A stretch of DNA of 64,000 nt from Microvelia longipes (Eukaryota; Arthropoda; Insecta; Hemiptera; Veliidae). Below the pieces are notes generated by a model, which was not told the DNA's origin, made no database searches, and was given only the letters and a program-made list of their open reading frames with translations. A program made the translations under genes and the position numbers. Of the stretch, positions 44,137-55,110 are shown piece by piece; position 1 is the first letter of the stretch, and every line of letters starts with the position of its first letter. The stretch lies in the NCBI GenBank assembly GCA_018340805.1, contig JACMZG010001914.1:7040080-7104079 (forward strand), written 5' to 3'.

Positions 44137-45175
44137 AACATCATAAAGTGCCTGATACGGATAAGGTATGTTTAAACCTTGGTTTTGGATTTTTAGGGTG
44201 AACGCAATTCGTTTCATTTAAACGTTTTAAATTACACATTTTGTCAGTCGTACTAAATTGTTATTTTACGTTTATGATAAAATAAATGAATGGGTTTTAC
44301 AGTTCATTAAAATAAAATGCTGCTGTATTTTGAAAATGTTGATTCTATTCTTATAAAAAGAAAGTTTCTAAATTTAATTTTATTTCGCATTTGAAAAATA
44401 AATGAATTGTTTAGAACTTCAGTTACAAAGTAAAGTTATTCACAAATAATGAAGTATCCTTTAAAAAATTGAAATAAGAGCAAAAGTGAAAATAAGAGGG
44501 TCAGCTCCAACTTTTTCCACGATAAACCTATCAAAAGGAGGAGAAAGAGACTTCCCTGTGAGAAATTTCCCCGCATCTAGTTTCAAGTTAGATTTTATAC
44601 TGAAATTTAATCAAAAGTGATTCCTAACAAAAGTGGGATAAAGCCCTCTCCTCCCTAAATAAAGGGGGCTATTTTCAAATCAAAAAACTCCCCACTTAAT
44701 TGAACTTTTAACTTTAAACTTTTAAGGGAAGGGGAATTGAAGAACGGGGTCAGAAAAATACTCAATCTCAGTTTAGAATCCCCTTTCAAATATCTGGAAG
44801 TTAATACTATGAAGATTATTTCCTAATCTAGTAAAAAGGATATTTTTATTTGCACAGAAATTTAATTTATATTTTTCTGAAGATATTTAGACGTTTTTTG
44901 GATTTGTTTGTAATTGAAATAAATGATTTAGAGCCGGACCAAAAAGTTGAAAAATCAGGGGGGGGGGGCGCAAATTTTTTGCTCCGGGTATTATAGTGAT
45001 GATTTCGAGTAATGTTGAAGTCAGTATATTTTGACTCAATCTATTTGTTTCATAGTTTTGATTTGAGGAGTAAATTAAATTAAAATTATGTAAACAACAT
45101 ACTTCTATCTAATTAAATACCGATTTTACCAAACGACATCGGAGAGATCACTTTTAGTTCTTAATTGACATACTC
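44137..45175. other. No gene; poly-G run
   Basis: A run of G at about 44960-44968. Otherwise AT-rich. Confidence 0.4.
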
Positions 45176-45179
45176 TGTT

Positions 45180-45665
45180 TATAATTTAATAGGGGGGCCC
45201 GACCAAAAAATATGTAAAATAGAATTTAACTATCATTAAATGTCATCAACGTCTGGAGATAATATTTTGTACTTCATCTCCTTTACCCCCCCCCCCCACC
45301 GTCTTGCTACAAACAATATTGCTCTAAACAGTTGCTTTTGGCCGAAAACGGATTTTGAGCCAGTCAAAATTGTATTTTTTGGTTGCTGCCTCTTGCAATG
45401 TGTAACAAAAATTGACCCCTTTATTGGTATTCTTTATAAATTTATTGGTATTCTTTATAAATTTAGAGGATACCACTTCCAAAAATGTGAATTGGCTCTA
45501 ACCCTAATAATAGAAAATACTTTTTATTCCTAAGGGAAAAAATATTATTTTTACTTCCAAGAGAGTGAAAATTTTTTTTTTACTTCCAAGGGAGTAAAAA
45601 GTGTTTCTTTACTCCCTAAAACTAGTCAATATACTTCACATTTTACGCCGTCTGAAGATTAAACA
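45180..45665 (+). repeat. Dispersed CGTCTGGAGATAAA-family copy
   Basis: GGGGGGCCCGACC, ACGTCTGGAGATAA, AAACGGATTTTGAGCCAGTC, ATTTAGAGGATACCACTTCC, AAAACTAGTCAATATACTTC and CGCCGTCTGAAGATTAAA follow the order of the 13-kb copy. It contains a 23-bp tandem duplication (TTTATTGGTATTCTTTATAA, twice, near 45420-45463) and a poly-C run at 45288-45298. Confidence 0.7.
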
Positions 45666-46069
45666 CTATGGAGCAGGGATTGTAGATCCCAAAAATAGCC
45701 TGGGTACCCAATATTTTATTATTCTACCCCGGCACACCTCGATAGCAAACCAGCTCCCTAGCTTACTAATCTAAAATAACTAATCCAACTCAGCTAACTT
45801 ATCTCTCTCAGCCTGTCGGCCTTGGGAGCTAATAAACTATTCTCCTTCAGCTTTGCCTTAGGAGGAAACTTTCACTTGAGCTTTCTTCCATTTTTAGTTG
45901 CATAAATAACTACTACTTAATAAAAAACATCAAGACCTCCTATTTTTTTTTTTTATTTATATTGATTCCTATAACTTAATTTCTTAATTATTTTTTCTTC
46001 TAATCTCATAAATGAGTTGTAGTAGTAATATGGGGGCAAGTAGGCCACGTTGTTGGGCCCTTTTTGCCA
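45666..46069. other. No gene; fragment of the CCTTCAGCTTTGCC repeat
   Basis: At 45835-45890, CTCCTTCAGCTTTGCCTTAG and AACTTTCACTTGAGCTTTCT relate to 3890-3960. Nothing else is recognised. Confidence 0.45.
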
Positions 46070-46081
46070 GCTCCCTAAGAT

Positions 46082-46840
46082 TATTATTATTATTATTATT
46101 AAAGATTGGGGTTGGAGTCGAGGATAGACCCCATTTGCAACTGGAAGTGTATTGTACAATCCCCTCAATTAGTCCAGGTCAGAATAATCCTTTTTCCCGG
46201 ACTAGGTCTAGGATCTTTTTGACCAGTGATTCATTGGTAGAGTCAAACTTAGTGAGAATGCTGCTACCAAAGTTGGTGAACCTTTGAAGGGCTAGGGCTT
46301 CACATCTCTGAAGTATGTGAGAGGCAGTTTCGGTTTCTGATTCACAAAGCCTACACACTGGGTTATCTTTAAAGATACCAATGGTATGGAGATGTTTTCG
46401 GAGGTGACAGTGACCAGTCAGTAGTCCAGTTACTGTTCTAAGGTCCCTTCTGCTGAGACTCAGGAGGTCCTCAGTTACTTTGGGACTGGGTCCTTTTAAC
46501 ATAAGTTTACTGTGCCTCATGCCTGAGGATTTGTTCCAGTGGTGCAGGTGATTGGTTGAGAGCCAATCTTTAATTACACCTTTAGCTATAGCTTTCGGTA
46601 TGGCTACTATGGGTTCAGGGCCCACAGGAGTGGTCTCAGACCCCTTTTTTGCAAGGATGTCTGCTTGCTCATTACCTTCAATTCCCTTATGGCCAGGCAC
46701 CCATCTGATTGCTACATCGTTGTTGAGTGACAAGGTCAGAAGGTTTTGTAAGCACTCCCAGACAAGCTTGGAGTTGACTTTGTATGAACCAAGAGCTTTA
46801 ATGGCAGCTTGGCTGTCAGTAAAAATATTTATAGAAGTCT
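46082..46840 (-). mobile_element. I-like non-LTR retroposon 3' fragment with TAA tail
   Basis: On the minus strand it runs from within RNase H to a 3' tail of TAA repeats (46082-46100). GCTCCCTAAGAT occurs at both edges (46070-46081 and 46841-46852), an exact 12-bp match that is best read as a target duplication. It is the same family as 39572-40229. Confidence 0.8.
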
Positions 46841-46895
46841 GCTCCCTAAGATAGTGCTCAACTCCCTTTTTATTTCTAGTGTAGGTATATTTCAT
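46179..46895 (-). CDS. Retroposon pol C-terminus: RNase H plus C-terminal zinc-finger motif (partial)
   Basis: An open frame of 238 codons. INIFTDSQAAIKAL (about residues 22-35) and WVPGHKGIEGNEQADILAKK (about 65-84) are RNase H segments with the catalytic-site Asp residues. HCHLRKHLHTIGI and CRLCESETETASHILQRC (about 160-202) form the C-terminal motif of I/R1-type elements. The usual RT and endonuclease are absent. If the 12-bp repeats are a target duplication, the first 15-20 residues come from flanking host DNA, and the ATG is a chance start. The alternative is that those residues are element sequence and the duplication is a coincidence. Not a functional gene. Confidence 0.85.
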   Translation of the reverse strand: MKYTYTRNKKGVEHYLREQTSINIFTDSQAAIKALGSYKVNSKLVWECLQNLLTLSLNNDVAIRWVPGHKGIEGNEQADILAKKGSETTPVGPEPIVAIPKAIAKGVIKDWLSTNHLHHWNKSSGMRHSKLMLKGPSPKVTEDLLSLSRRDLRTVTGLLTGHCHLRKHLHTIGIFKDNPVCRLCESETETASHILQRCEALALQRFTNFGSSILTKFDSTNESLVKKILDLVREKGLF

Positions 46896-46899
46896 CTAA

Positions 46900-47154
46900 T
46901 CTAGACAGGAGAGCCGTGAATTTCTATGGTTCCTCTCATGCTTTATTCAATCAATAATACATATTTTAACTGACTCTTATAGTTTAGTGAAAACTAGGAA
47001 CAACACGTGCCCACGCTGTTAAACCAAACCTCCATACACTTTAAACTACAAGGGAGACACACTATAGTATTATAATGAATCTACTATGAGGGTCCCTTAC
47101 TTACGTCTCTTCTGAAGGACTTGTTACGCAGAATTTTAATCCCTCTCATAAATA
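46900..47154. other. No gene recognised
   Basis: Nothing supportable. Confidence 0.4.
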
Positions 47155-47270
47155 TCCCAGAGGCCCGTGCTGGGATTGAACCCATGACTAAATAAACTCA
47201 AAAGTTTTAAGTGCGTTCATTCTGATTATTGGCAGCGTACCTTAACCACTACACATAAATGAGTTTAGTC
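47155..47270 (-). repeat. tRNA-like SINE head
   Basis: The minus strand reads GTGTAGTGGTTAAGGTACGC (A-box-like), then ATGGGTTCAATCCCAGCACG (B-box-like) about 55 bases later. The spacing is too long for a plain tRNA without a long variable arm, and no acceptor stem is seen. Confidence 0.55.
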
Positions 47271-48532
47271 CTTATGTTTTAGTTTACTCTTATTCCTTAA
47301 TTTCTTTCCCTCTCTGCCATAAGTTAGATTAGAATAGATAAACAGTTATTATGGATTTTTTTATAAGTCTACATTTTCTTGTTTTGCAAAGACATCCAAG
47401 AAATATAACATTTCTAAATCAGAAGACAGAATTTTTCTTCTTTTTTTTAACTTTAAAAATTAATGTCGTTAAAAAAGTATTTTTTTTTAAGTAAGCAGAC
47501 ATTTTTAGTTGTAGTATAAAAATATTCATTTATTAGTTAATAAAAGAAAATCATGCCATTCTATTGGTTTTTCAGGGTCTAGTTAATTATATTACCGCTA
47601 AGTGGGGTTCTTTTTATTCGTAAATGGGTATTGGGTATTGGAAATGGGTATAAAAATAGTCAATGATGAAATAGGTTTTTTATTGAGAGGTTGAGAAAAA
47701 TGAATTTACAGAGCTGAAAAAAAAGTTTTTTTTAAGAGCTCCCTACTTAGAAGCAAAAGGGAGGTATAAAAATTATTAAATTATATCAAGAGGAAAGTAG
47801 AAAGAGGTAAGGTTGGTGCAGAATCTATCCTTCTTAACAAAGTCGTTATGTATTCTAGTATCTTGCCTTCAAGGGGGTCACGTCTTTCGAAGGGACATTC
47901 CCCTTCCAACTCTTTTTTCGCGTTTTCCTTCTTGGCGATTTATCAGGATGGGTCCTTTCTGCCATTAAAAACTCCTCTAGCTTTTCTTTTTATTTTTCCC
48001 TTGTTGACTTTCTGATACGAAATGAAATTAGTGTACATTACACTTAATTTTGTGAAGGAAATTACTACTTAGGTAACAAAAAATAGGGTTTTTTTTTTAA
48101 TTTTTTTATTACCGTTTTAGAGAAGTATCGGTGACGGTAAATAAACAACATCTTGATAAACGTGACTTAATTTTTTCCATGCAAATTATATTTTCTATTT
48201 TATAAAAGGAAGTATACTTATTAAATGAAAAATTAATTGCACGACATTATTCAAAACGATTAAAAAACAAGAATACATTTACATTATGCCAAGTAGACAT
48301 TTATTATTGTAACAAAAGTATAATAGAAATAAAGTCTGGTTTTAAACAAGGTTTACAGGGGCATACCAGTAATAAGGACATTAAATATGTATCACCTTTT
48401 TAAAGACTATCGTTAAGAAAGCTAAATACTGAGTACATTTATTTTCGAAGTGAACGAAGAATCCGTTTTATGCCCATTTATAAAATAAAGAAAAATGTCA
48501 AAATCGCTGAATTAGTAATTTTTTAAAACGTG

Positions 48533-48536
<4 letters not shown>
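47271..48536. other. No gene recognised
   Basis: AT-rich; several T-runs. Confidence 0.4.

Positions 48537-48598
<62 letters not shown>
48537..48598. repeat. (TA)n microsatellite
   Basis: About 31 uninterrupted AT dinucleotides. Confidence 0.97.
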
Positions 48599-48600
<2 letters not shown>

Positions 48601-48659
48601 GTAGTAAATTTTGTTTAAATTATATCTACATGCGTATCTATCGGCATAAAAATGACAAC

Positions 48660-48780
48660 TATGCCATTTCAAGAACAAGCGAAGGGAGTCCTAAGTTTTC
48701 CTTAGGTCTCCTAAAGTTCTAAAATTAGAAGAAATAATAGCGTTCTTTACTCCCTTGGTGCATAAATAACTATTCCTATA
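48660..48780 (+). repeat. Fragment of the ACTCCCTTGGTGC module
   Basis: GCGAAGGGAGTCCTAAGTTT and AGCGTTCTTTACTCCCTTGG match the end of 38495-38760. Confidence 0.55.
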
Positions 48781-48929
48781 AACCTTCGGTATTAGGTTAG
48801 GAAAATTAAAAAATGAGCATGCGTTATCATATAAGTCGATAGACCTTTATAATTTATGTTGCATTTTTAAAAGCTTTTATTTTAAACAGTAAAAAATTAG
48901 GGTTTTAGGTGTTTCTTGAACTATACGAA

Positions 48930-49035
48930 CTATGATATGTCAGTACTTATGTCAATAATGATGTCAGTACTTATGTCAATACTGATGTCTGTACTTATGT
49001 CAATACTTATGTCAGTACTGATATGTTAGTATTAG
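48930..49035 (+). repeat. Short tandem repeat, ATGTCAGTACTTATGTCAAT unit
   Basis: Four copies of a roughly 24-base unit alternating TCAGTACTTATG and TCAATACTGATG words. Confidence 0.85.
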
Positions 49036-49939
49036 CCATATAAGTACTGGTTGAGAGAAAGCGAGTGTCACATTGTTACCACTACAATACTTTTCTCCTA
49101 TTTAAATACTCAAAGCAAGAGAACAAAATGAGCCAAATAAACTTGGAACTACAATCCTCAAAAGTATTCCATTCCTAATTGTGCTTGTTTAAAGTTTTCA
49201 AATTTGACATTTGAAGAAACTTCCTCCGCAGTTTTCCCTATTTCAAATAAAAAAAATAAACAACAAATTCCTATAAAATTTAATATTAAATTTAATTTCG
49301 TCAGGTTCTGATTTGCTTAAATCTTTATTTAAAACTTTATTGAAAGAAAACTAAAATAAAGAAAATATAACTTAAACAGAAAACTTTTCAGGCAATTGCA
49401 GAAACTGCAACGAAATCTTAAATTAATAACCCGAATAAATGAAACTCTAAAAACTAAATGAAACTAGTTCATGTAATTGTGAAATCTAACATAAACTTAA
49501 TTTAAACTTATATAATAAACTTAAAAGTAAATATCACTTAGTTTTGAATTCCTAAACTATGAATTAAATATTATAGTTTTTATTTATATATAATCAATTC
49601 ATAAATAAATAATAAATTCTTTATTCACATCAAACTTGTACAAATAATATTATTTATCATTCTACATTACTCAATTATATACCCGAAATGAGGAAAAAAT
49701 ATAAGGATTACATTTTTAATAAGCCAAGTCTTAATAAATTAAAATTTAAATTTGATTTTTCTTGTTTAAGCGTCTGATGCTTGTATGCACTATATTAAAA
49801 AGTTTACTATACAAACATACTATTTAAACATCTCTACAGTTTTGCACTGATGATGGCCTCTTTGGTAGTTGAAATTGATTTCACAAAAGTCACGATTTGT
49901 TGAGAGGTTTCTTTTATTTGATTATGCTGGGTCGCCTCC
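49036..49939. other. No gene recognised
   Basis: AT-rich; nothing supportable. Confidence 0.4.
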
Positions 49940-50290
49940 GGGCCACGATAAGTCTCGACACCACGATGACTCGACAATAAATAACGTCAACACCTTTCCT
50001 TGGTCTCAATATTAGTTTGTATCGACACTTGATAACTGTCACAGTCTGGACACTACATAACATAGACAAGCGGATGGACTCACCCCGTAGGGCCTGAAAA
50101 TACTTATTTTTAATATTTCAGAATTCTGCGTTGTATCGACACTTGAATGTCTCGACACGACGTAACATCGACACATGGTTCAGTTAAAGTGTCGAGGTTA
50201 TCAAGTGTCGATACAACGAAACATCCTGCCACGAAAAGTGTCAACGTTATTTAGTGTCGGGAAATCGTGATGTCAAGACTATGTTACGGC
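49940..50290. repeat. TCGACAC-rich inverted-repeat region
   Basis: TTGTATCGACACTTGA (50132-50147) pairs perfectly with TCAAGTGTCGATACAA (50199-50214). Outer segments, CACGATAAGTCTCGACAC and AATAAATAACGTCAACAC at 49943-49993 with their inverse at 50220-50270, also pair imperfectly. About ten GTGTCGA or TCGACAC words occur in 350 bases. No frame. Confidence 0.75.
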
Positions 50291-51424
50291 ACCATGATGT
50301 TTTAATTTAAGGTTGGCATCAATGATACCACCCTTTCCGTAGGTGTTTGTCGATGATAGCTATAACAAAAATATACAACCTTTTAACTTAGAGTGTTTCG
50401 CCTTTCACTGCCAGTCTGGATGTATTTTATCGAAATATTATATAGGATGTGATTCGACATAATGGAACTTGGAACATTATACTTTTTATTTACACACCGT
50501 GGAATCCTTCGGACCTATCTTATTTCTTTTGTATTGTGGAAAACCTCTTGTGTAGAAATGTGAAACCTTGCGAAAAAACCAAAACGTTTTTACTTCTTAC
50601 CATTTCTACATTTATTGACACCTTTTTCTAAAAAAAAAGTTTCGAGGCAGACAATGGTTGCTGTAGTCAGACTATAAAATTTCTTCATTTCTAAGACTTT
50701 CCTTCTCTTTTTAGAGGCTATTGTTGGACAAGTTTGAAGTGGTCCGTATAGAGCACGGCTGGAGATATTTCCCAGAGGTTTCCCTACTCGTTTTTCAACG
50801 TTACTTCGGACAAGTCGGAAAAAGGGTTTCCAACGGTAAAAAGGCAGCTCCCTCAGGAAAATTGAGGTTTTTATTTAACCTCAGAAATAGATGGTTACAC
50901 CACAACCAGAAACTGACCTTATACCACCGGAAGCTTCAATTTCATATCGACTTTCCCTTCAAATACCTAGACTTTCTGTTCCATTTTGTTTTATTATCCT
51001 GTCACTATTTTTAATATAAGTCTGCCTTCTGTCGTTTGTACTTCCTCCCACCAATATTTTTCATAACTTTAAAAAAAAAAATACATGTCGCTTATTTTCT
51101 GCTTGTCGATTTTTCTGAATTATTTTGCTTCATTTGATATAATATTTACTTTACCTTTAGTCATATAATAAAATCCACATGCCTTGCATTATTTATATCA
51201 ATAAATCTCAACAGGTATCAAACAATATAATTCTTCATAGCCAACATAAAATTTAAATTAATTAATAATTACACCTCTCAGAGATTTGTTTATATTTTTA
51301 ACAGAGGAGGGTCTAAAACTCCGGCTTTCCAAGATAGGCCCTTTCATAGATATTTATGCCTTAAATTGAAATTTTAGGCATTTCTGCTGTACTTGTACCC
51401 GGGCCAAATCAACACAAAGAAAGT
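50291..51424. other. No gene recognised
   Basis: A 97-residue frame at 50721-51014 is rich in aromatic and basic residues but resembles no family I know. It is not supported. Confidence 0.4.
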
Positions 51425-52475
51425 ATATTTTTGGACTCGATGTGACCGATTTTAATATAACTTGGCTGACCGGTAGGCACCGAGAAGAAAGGAAATCCAG
51501 ATTTTTGGCTCATTTGTTGCAGCCATATTGCCTCAGTGGTGTGATAAATTTCCCATAAAATGTGATTTTTCATCAAAACATTTCTTTGACTACAAAAGTG
51601 GCTGTATCTAACATTCTGCGTGGGCAATGATTTTTATTTTGGTGGCGTATGAAAGCTTAAACTTGACCCTTTCAAATAGATTATATATCCTTTTGGATAA
51701 TTGGATACATGTTTTTATTATGATCAAATATAAAATAAATACTAATTTATAAAAAAGCCCAGTTTTAAAAAATTCTAAAAAGAGCTTAAACTGTTAGTAA
51801 AATGTCCACATAGTTTCATTTTAGGACCGCCATAGGATTGGACACAGTAGCGCATAACGTGTCAAGGTGTGTCAAACTGTTAAAAAGTTAAGATTCATTA
51901 CATACATTGATAGAAATAGCAAAACAAGTGACTATTTCACAGTTTAAAATACCTTGACACAAGTTATGCGCTACTGTGTCCAATCCTATGGCGGTCCCAA
52001 AATGAAGCTTTGTGGACATTCTTCTAATAGTTTAAGCTCTTTTTAGGATATTTTTCAAAATTTTTAAATATTAGCTTTTTGATATGTTAGCATTTATATT
52101 TTACATTTGCTCATAATAAGTACTTGTAACTAATTATCCAAAAGTATGTAGAATCTATAATACGGAAGGGCCAAGTTTACGCTTTCAAACGCCACCAAAA
52201 AATAAAAATTATAGCCCACGCAGAATGTTAGATACAGCCATTTTTGTAGTTAAAGGAATGTTGAAAAATCATATTTTTTGAAAAATTCACGACCCTACCT
52301 CGGCAATATGTCTGCACCAAATAAGCCAATAATCTAGATTTTTTCTTCCATCTATGATTCCTACCTGTCAGCAAAGTTTTATTAAAATCGGAGATATGAC
52401 GTGTTTTTTAGTTGTTTTCTCCTGTTTTGATTTTGTGTGTAATGACCCACCCGAATTATTTAGTTGAAAGCCGAG
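51425..52475. mobile_element. Old inverted-repeat element, diverged relative of 14213-15550
   Basis: Arms at about 51437-51870 and 51945-52399 pair with frequent mismatches (for example GTGGCTGTATCTAACATTCT with AGAATGTTAGATACAGCCAT, and GCGCATAACGTGTCAAGGTG with CCTTGACACAAGTTATGCGC). The outer words CCGATTTTAATA and the right terminus AATGACCCACCC parallel ACCGATTTTGATAAAATTTG and AATGACTCAGC of the 14-kb element. CTTTGTGGACATTC and TTTTTCAAAATTTTTAAATA also match its interior. A frame at 51409-51627 is only the arm read through. Confidence 0.75.
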
Positions 52476-54661
52476 GGTAATACAGACAAACCCGAGTTGT
52501 ATTCTGCAATTCATCGTTTTTCATATTATAACTGTAAAAAGGCAAAAACGTACACGCTACTTATGTTAAAAGCAAATTAGGCATGAGTATGCACTTAAAA
52601 TTATTATTTCATTAACGTAAACTTTAAAGACATAATTCTTCACAACGTTTTGTTTAACATTTTTCAAAAGTTTCACCTTTAAAAAATGTTTGTAAGAGTT
52701 TATAAAACATAGTGTGTGAGTGCGGTTATGGTGTTGTCAGTGTGGTAGCACATAAGTTTCACTTCTTCCTTCTCATATTTTGGTTAGTATTTCGTTAGAT
52801 ATGTGAAAGCACAGTAAAACCTGTTTTTCCTTCCACTTTAAAGCCTTATATGGCTATTAGATTTCAACTCACGTTCATATACCGTGCCCAACATCACATA
52901 GATTTTTGTGTTCCTTCTCTCTAGTCACAAACTAACTGTCTCTTTTTCCCATGTGACACTTGAAACTAAAATGTCTATAATCTAATTCAAATTACTATTT
53001 GACTAATTACTTTTACTGTTTTTAGACTTTAAAACTCTTATTCGAGATGACTAAAAACTTTGAATTCCTGACGTCATTCTAAACCAAAAACGTGATTATC
53101 TATTTATCTTTAAAATCTATTTGCAGTAAACAATTTCTCTTGTTTAAACTTTTAGAGAAATAGTAAAAATGATTAAAACGTTTCAGCTTCCTGGTAATTT
53201 ACCTTCTCTGTAGCTTCACAGTAATTATTCCCTCTCCGTTTACCATTTTCAATAACTTTATTCCATTGAACCTATTTTCGGTTCTTTGACTATTTAATTA
53301 TTTGGCAATTTCCACCCACCTGAAATGTTTATTTGATAATTTATTGAATCAATAACAGTAACACGTATATAATTCTCCTTGTTCAAACTATATTAAAATC
53401 AGAGGTTACGAAGCATAAATAAAAAAACGATTTGATCAATCAAATTTTAAACTTTTTTTTACTTTTGATCACTCAGAAAAATATTTATGTATATTATGCA
53501 TATCTAATATTAATTTTATACAAAGATAGATATTTGGCAGAAACCTGCCAAATATGGAATTAAGCTTCATTATCTTATTATCCCTCAAACTTCACCACAA
53601 ATTTAAAAGATTTTCGTTACCTAAATATCTCATTAACTTTACAACCAGCGATGTTATCAAAGTCTTGAACTGGGAAATTTCATAAATATCTCTAATTTTT
53701 TTTGTTTATCATTTTTTTTTTTTCAAACGTTTTGCTATTGTTCAAAGACCATTGTAATGATGCAATATCAAATATTTGCATTTAATATGGATATGATTGC
53801 ACTCTCCTCACACTCTTTTTTATTTAAAAAAAAAACATTTTTGTCAATTTATATTTATTGAATTTCTCCCATATATAAGGATGGACGGAAGAACTAAGAT
53901 AACTTGGAGTCCATCCTATTTTACACTTTTTATTATATTATTCTGCTCAACAATTTTTTTTTAATAGTGTAAATAAACCATTTATTTATTGGAGTTCATA
54001 TTAATTTGCTTTTAATTTAATGGACGTTACCCTTCACCCTTTCACCTCACGGAGTAGTTTTATTAAAAAAAGTAAAAACAGAGAAAACACAATAAAAACA
54101 AACAAAAAAACAAAATATAATTACATTTAATCCTAATTTTAGCTTGATATCAGAGTAATGAGATTTCTTTCTTTTTATTTACTTCACCAAATTGAATGGG
54201 AGCAACTTGAAAAAAAAGCTAGAAGGAAGTAGAAGCAACAAAGTGGAGGCGGGGGCGGCTAATAATAAGAAAACCGGATAAAAAGACAAAAAGTAATACT
54301 AATAAGGTGATATAAAAATTCATCTTATTGCTTTTAGTTTCACAAATACAAATTATATTAACCATCACAACGCTTCCTGGATTTTTGTGTATTATTATGA
54401 TTCTACTTTATTTTTAAGCTAATAAATAATGTATAAAATAAAAGAAAGATTAAAGTTATATTTTCGTATTACTCATTTATTTAAATGGAAAAACTTGAAG
54501 CATTCCTTTTTAAGTTTTTATTATTATTAGATAGATTGTTGAATAAGATAGACTGTATGTATTAATAATTCTAAATTATAATAATTTAAACTCAAACTTA
54601 TTTCTGTTTGCAGTGTTGTTTAAGTTTTAATATGTATCTAAAATGTATGAGATGTATCTAT
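52476..54661. other. No gene recognised
   Basis: More than 2 kb of AT-rich sequence with T-runs. No frame, RNA or repeat could be supported. Confidence 0.4.
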
Positions 54662-55110
54662 GAGAAAATTCTGACGCAAGGTCCGCATGCAAGCATTCAT
54701 TTGGAATGTTTAGTTTCTTGTTTAAAAAATCTATTTCTTGCTTATGCTTTCCGTTTACTATTTATAGTCTGAGCATTAGCATTATTTGAATCTAAATATT
54801 TTCTGATTTTATTGAAAGGAAGTGAGCTAATAAATTTTTAAGCATTATTATTCAATATTTTCTCAATATTCAGCATTAGTCAATATTTTCTCAATATTCA
54901 GCATTAGTCAATATTTTCTCAATATTCAGTATTAGTCAATATTTTCTCAATATTCAGCATTAGTCAATATTTTATCAATAATCAGCATTAGTCAATATTT
55001 TCTTCCCATTTACAGCTGATTTTTCTTTCATTAATTTACTTAGCACATTTCCTTCGAAAAATCTGGACACTTAGTTTAAGTATGGTGATGCTCAGACTAT
55101 GGATCTAGCT
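54662..55110. repeat. Diverged foldback copy with minisatellite in its loop
   Basis: AAATTCTGACGCAAGGTCCG (54665) recalls the 37066 arm. ATAGTCTGAGCATTAGCATT (from about 54764) through GAAAGGAAGTGAGCTA pairs with TAGCACATTTCCTTCGAAAA through ATGCTCAGACTAT at 55038-55099. Between them lies a 28-bp repeat array. Confidence 0.65.
54850..55005 (+). repeat. Minisatellite, 28-bp unit
   Basis: Units CAGCATTAGTCAATATTTTC, then TCAATATT, start at 54871, 54899, 54927, 54955 and 54983, with a partial unit before. Exact period 28. Confidence 0.93.

Noticed and set aside
43921..44217. 98-residue minus-strand frame at a TIR end
   Set aside because: It overlaps the inverted repeat and shows no transposase features.
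47155..47270. Functional tRNA gene
   Set aside because: A and B boxes are present, but the spacing and missing acceptor stem point to a SINE head.
50721..51014. 97-residue open frame
   Set aside because: No family resemblance and no supporting context. Kept only as unrecognised sequence.
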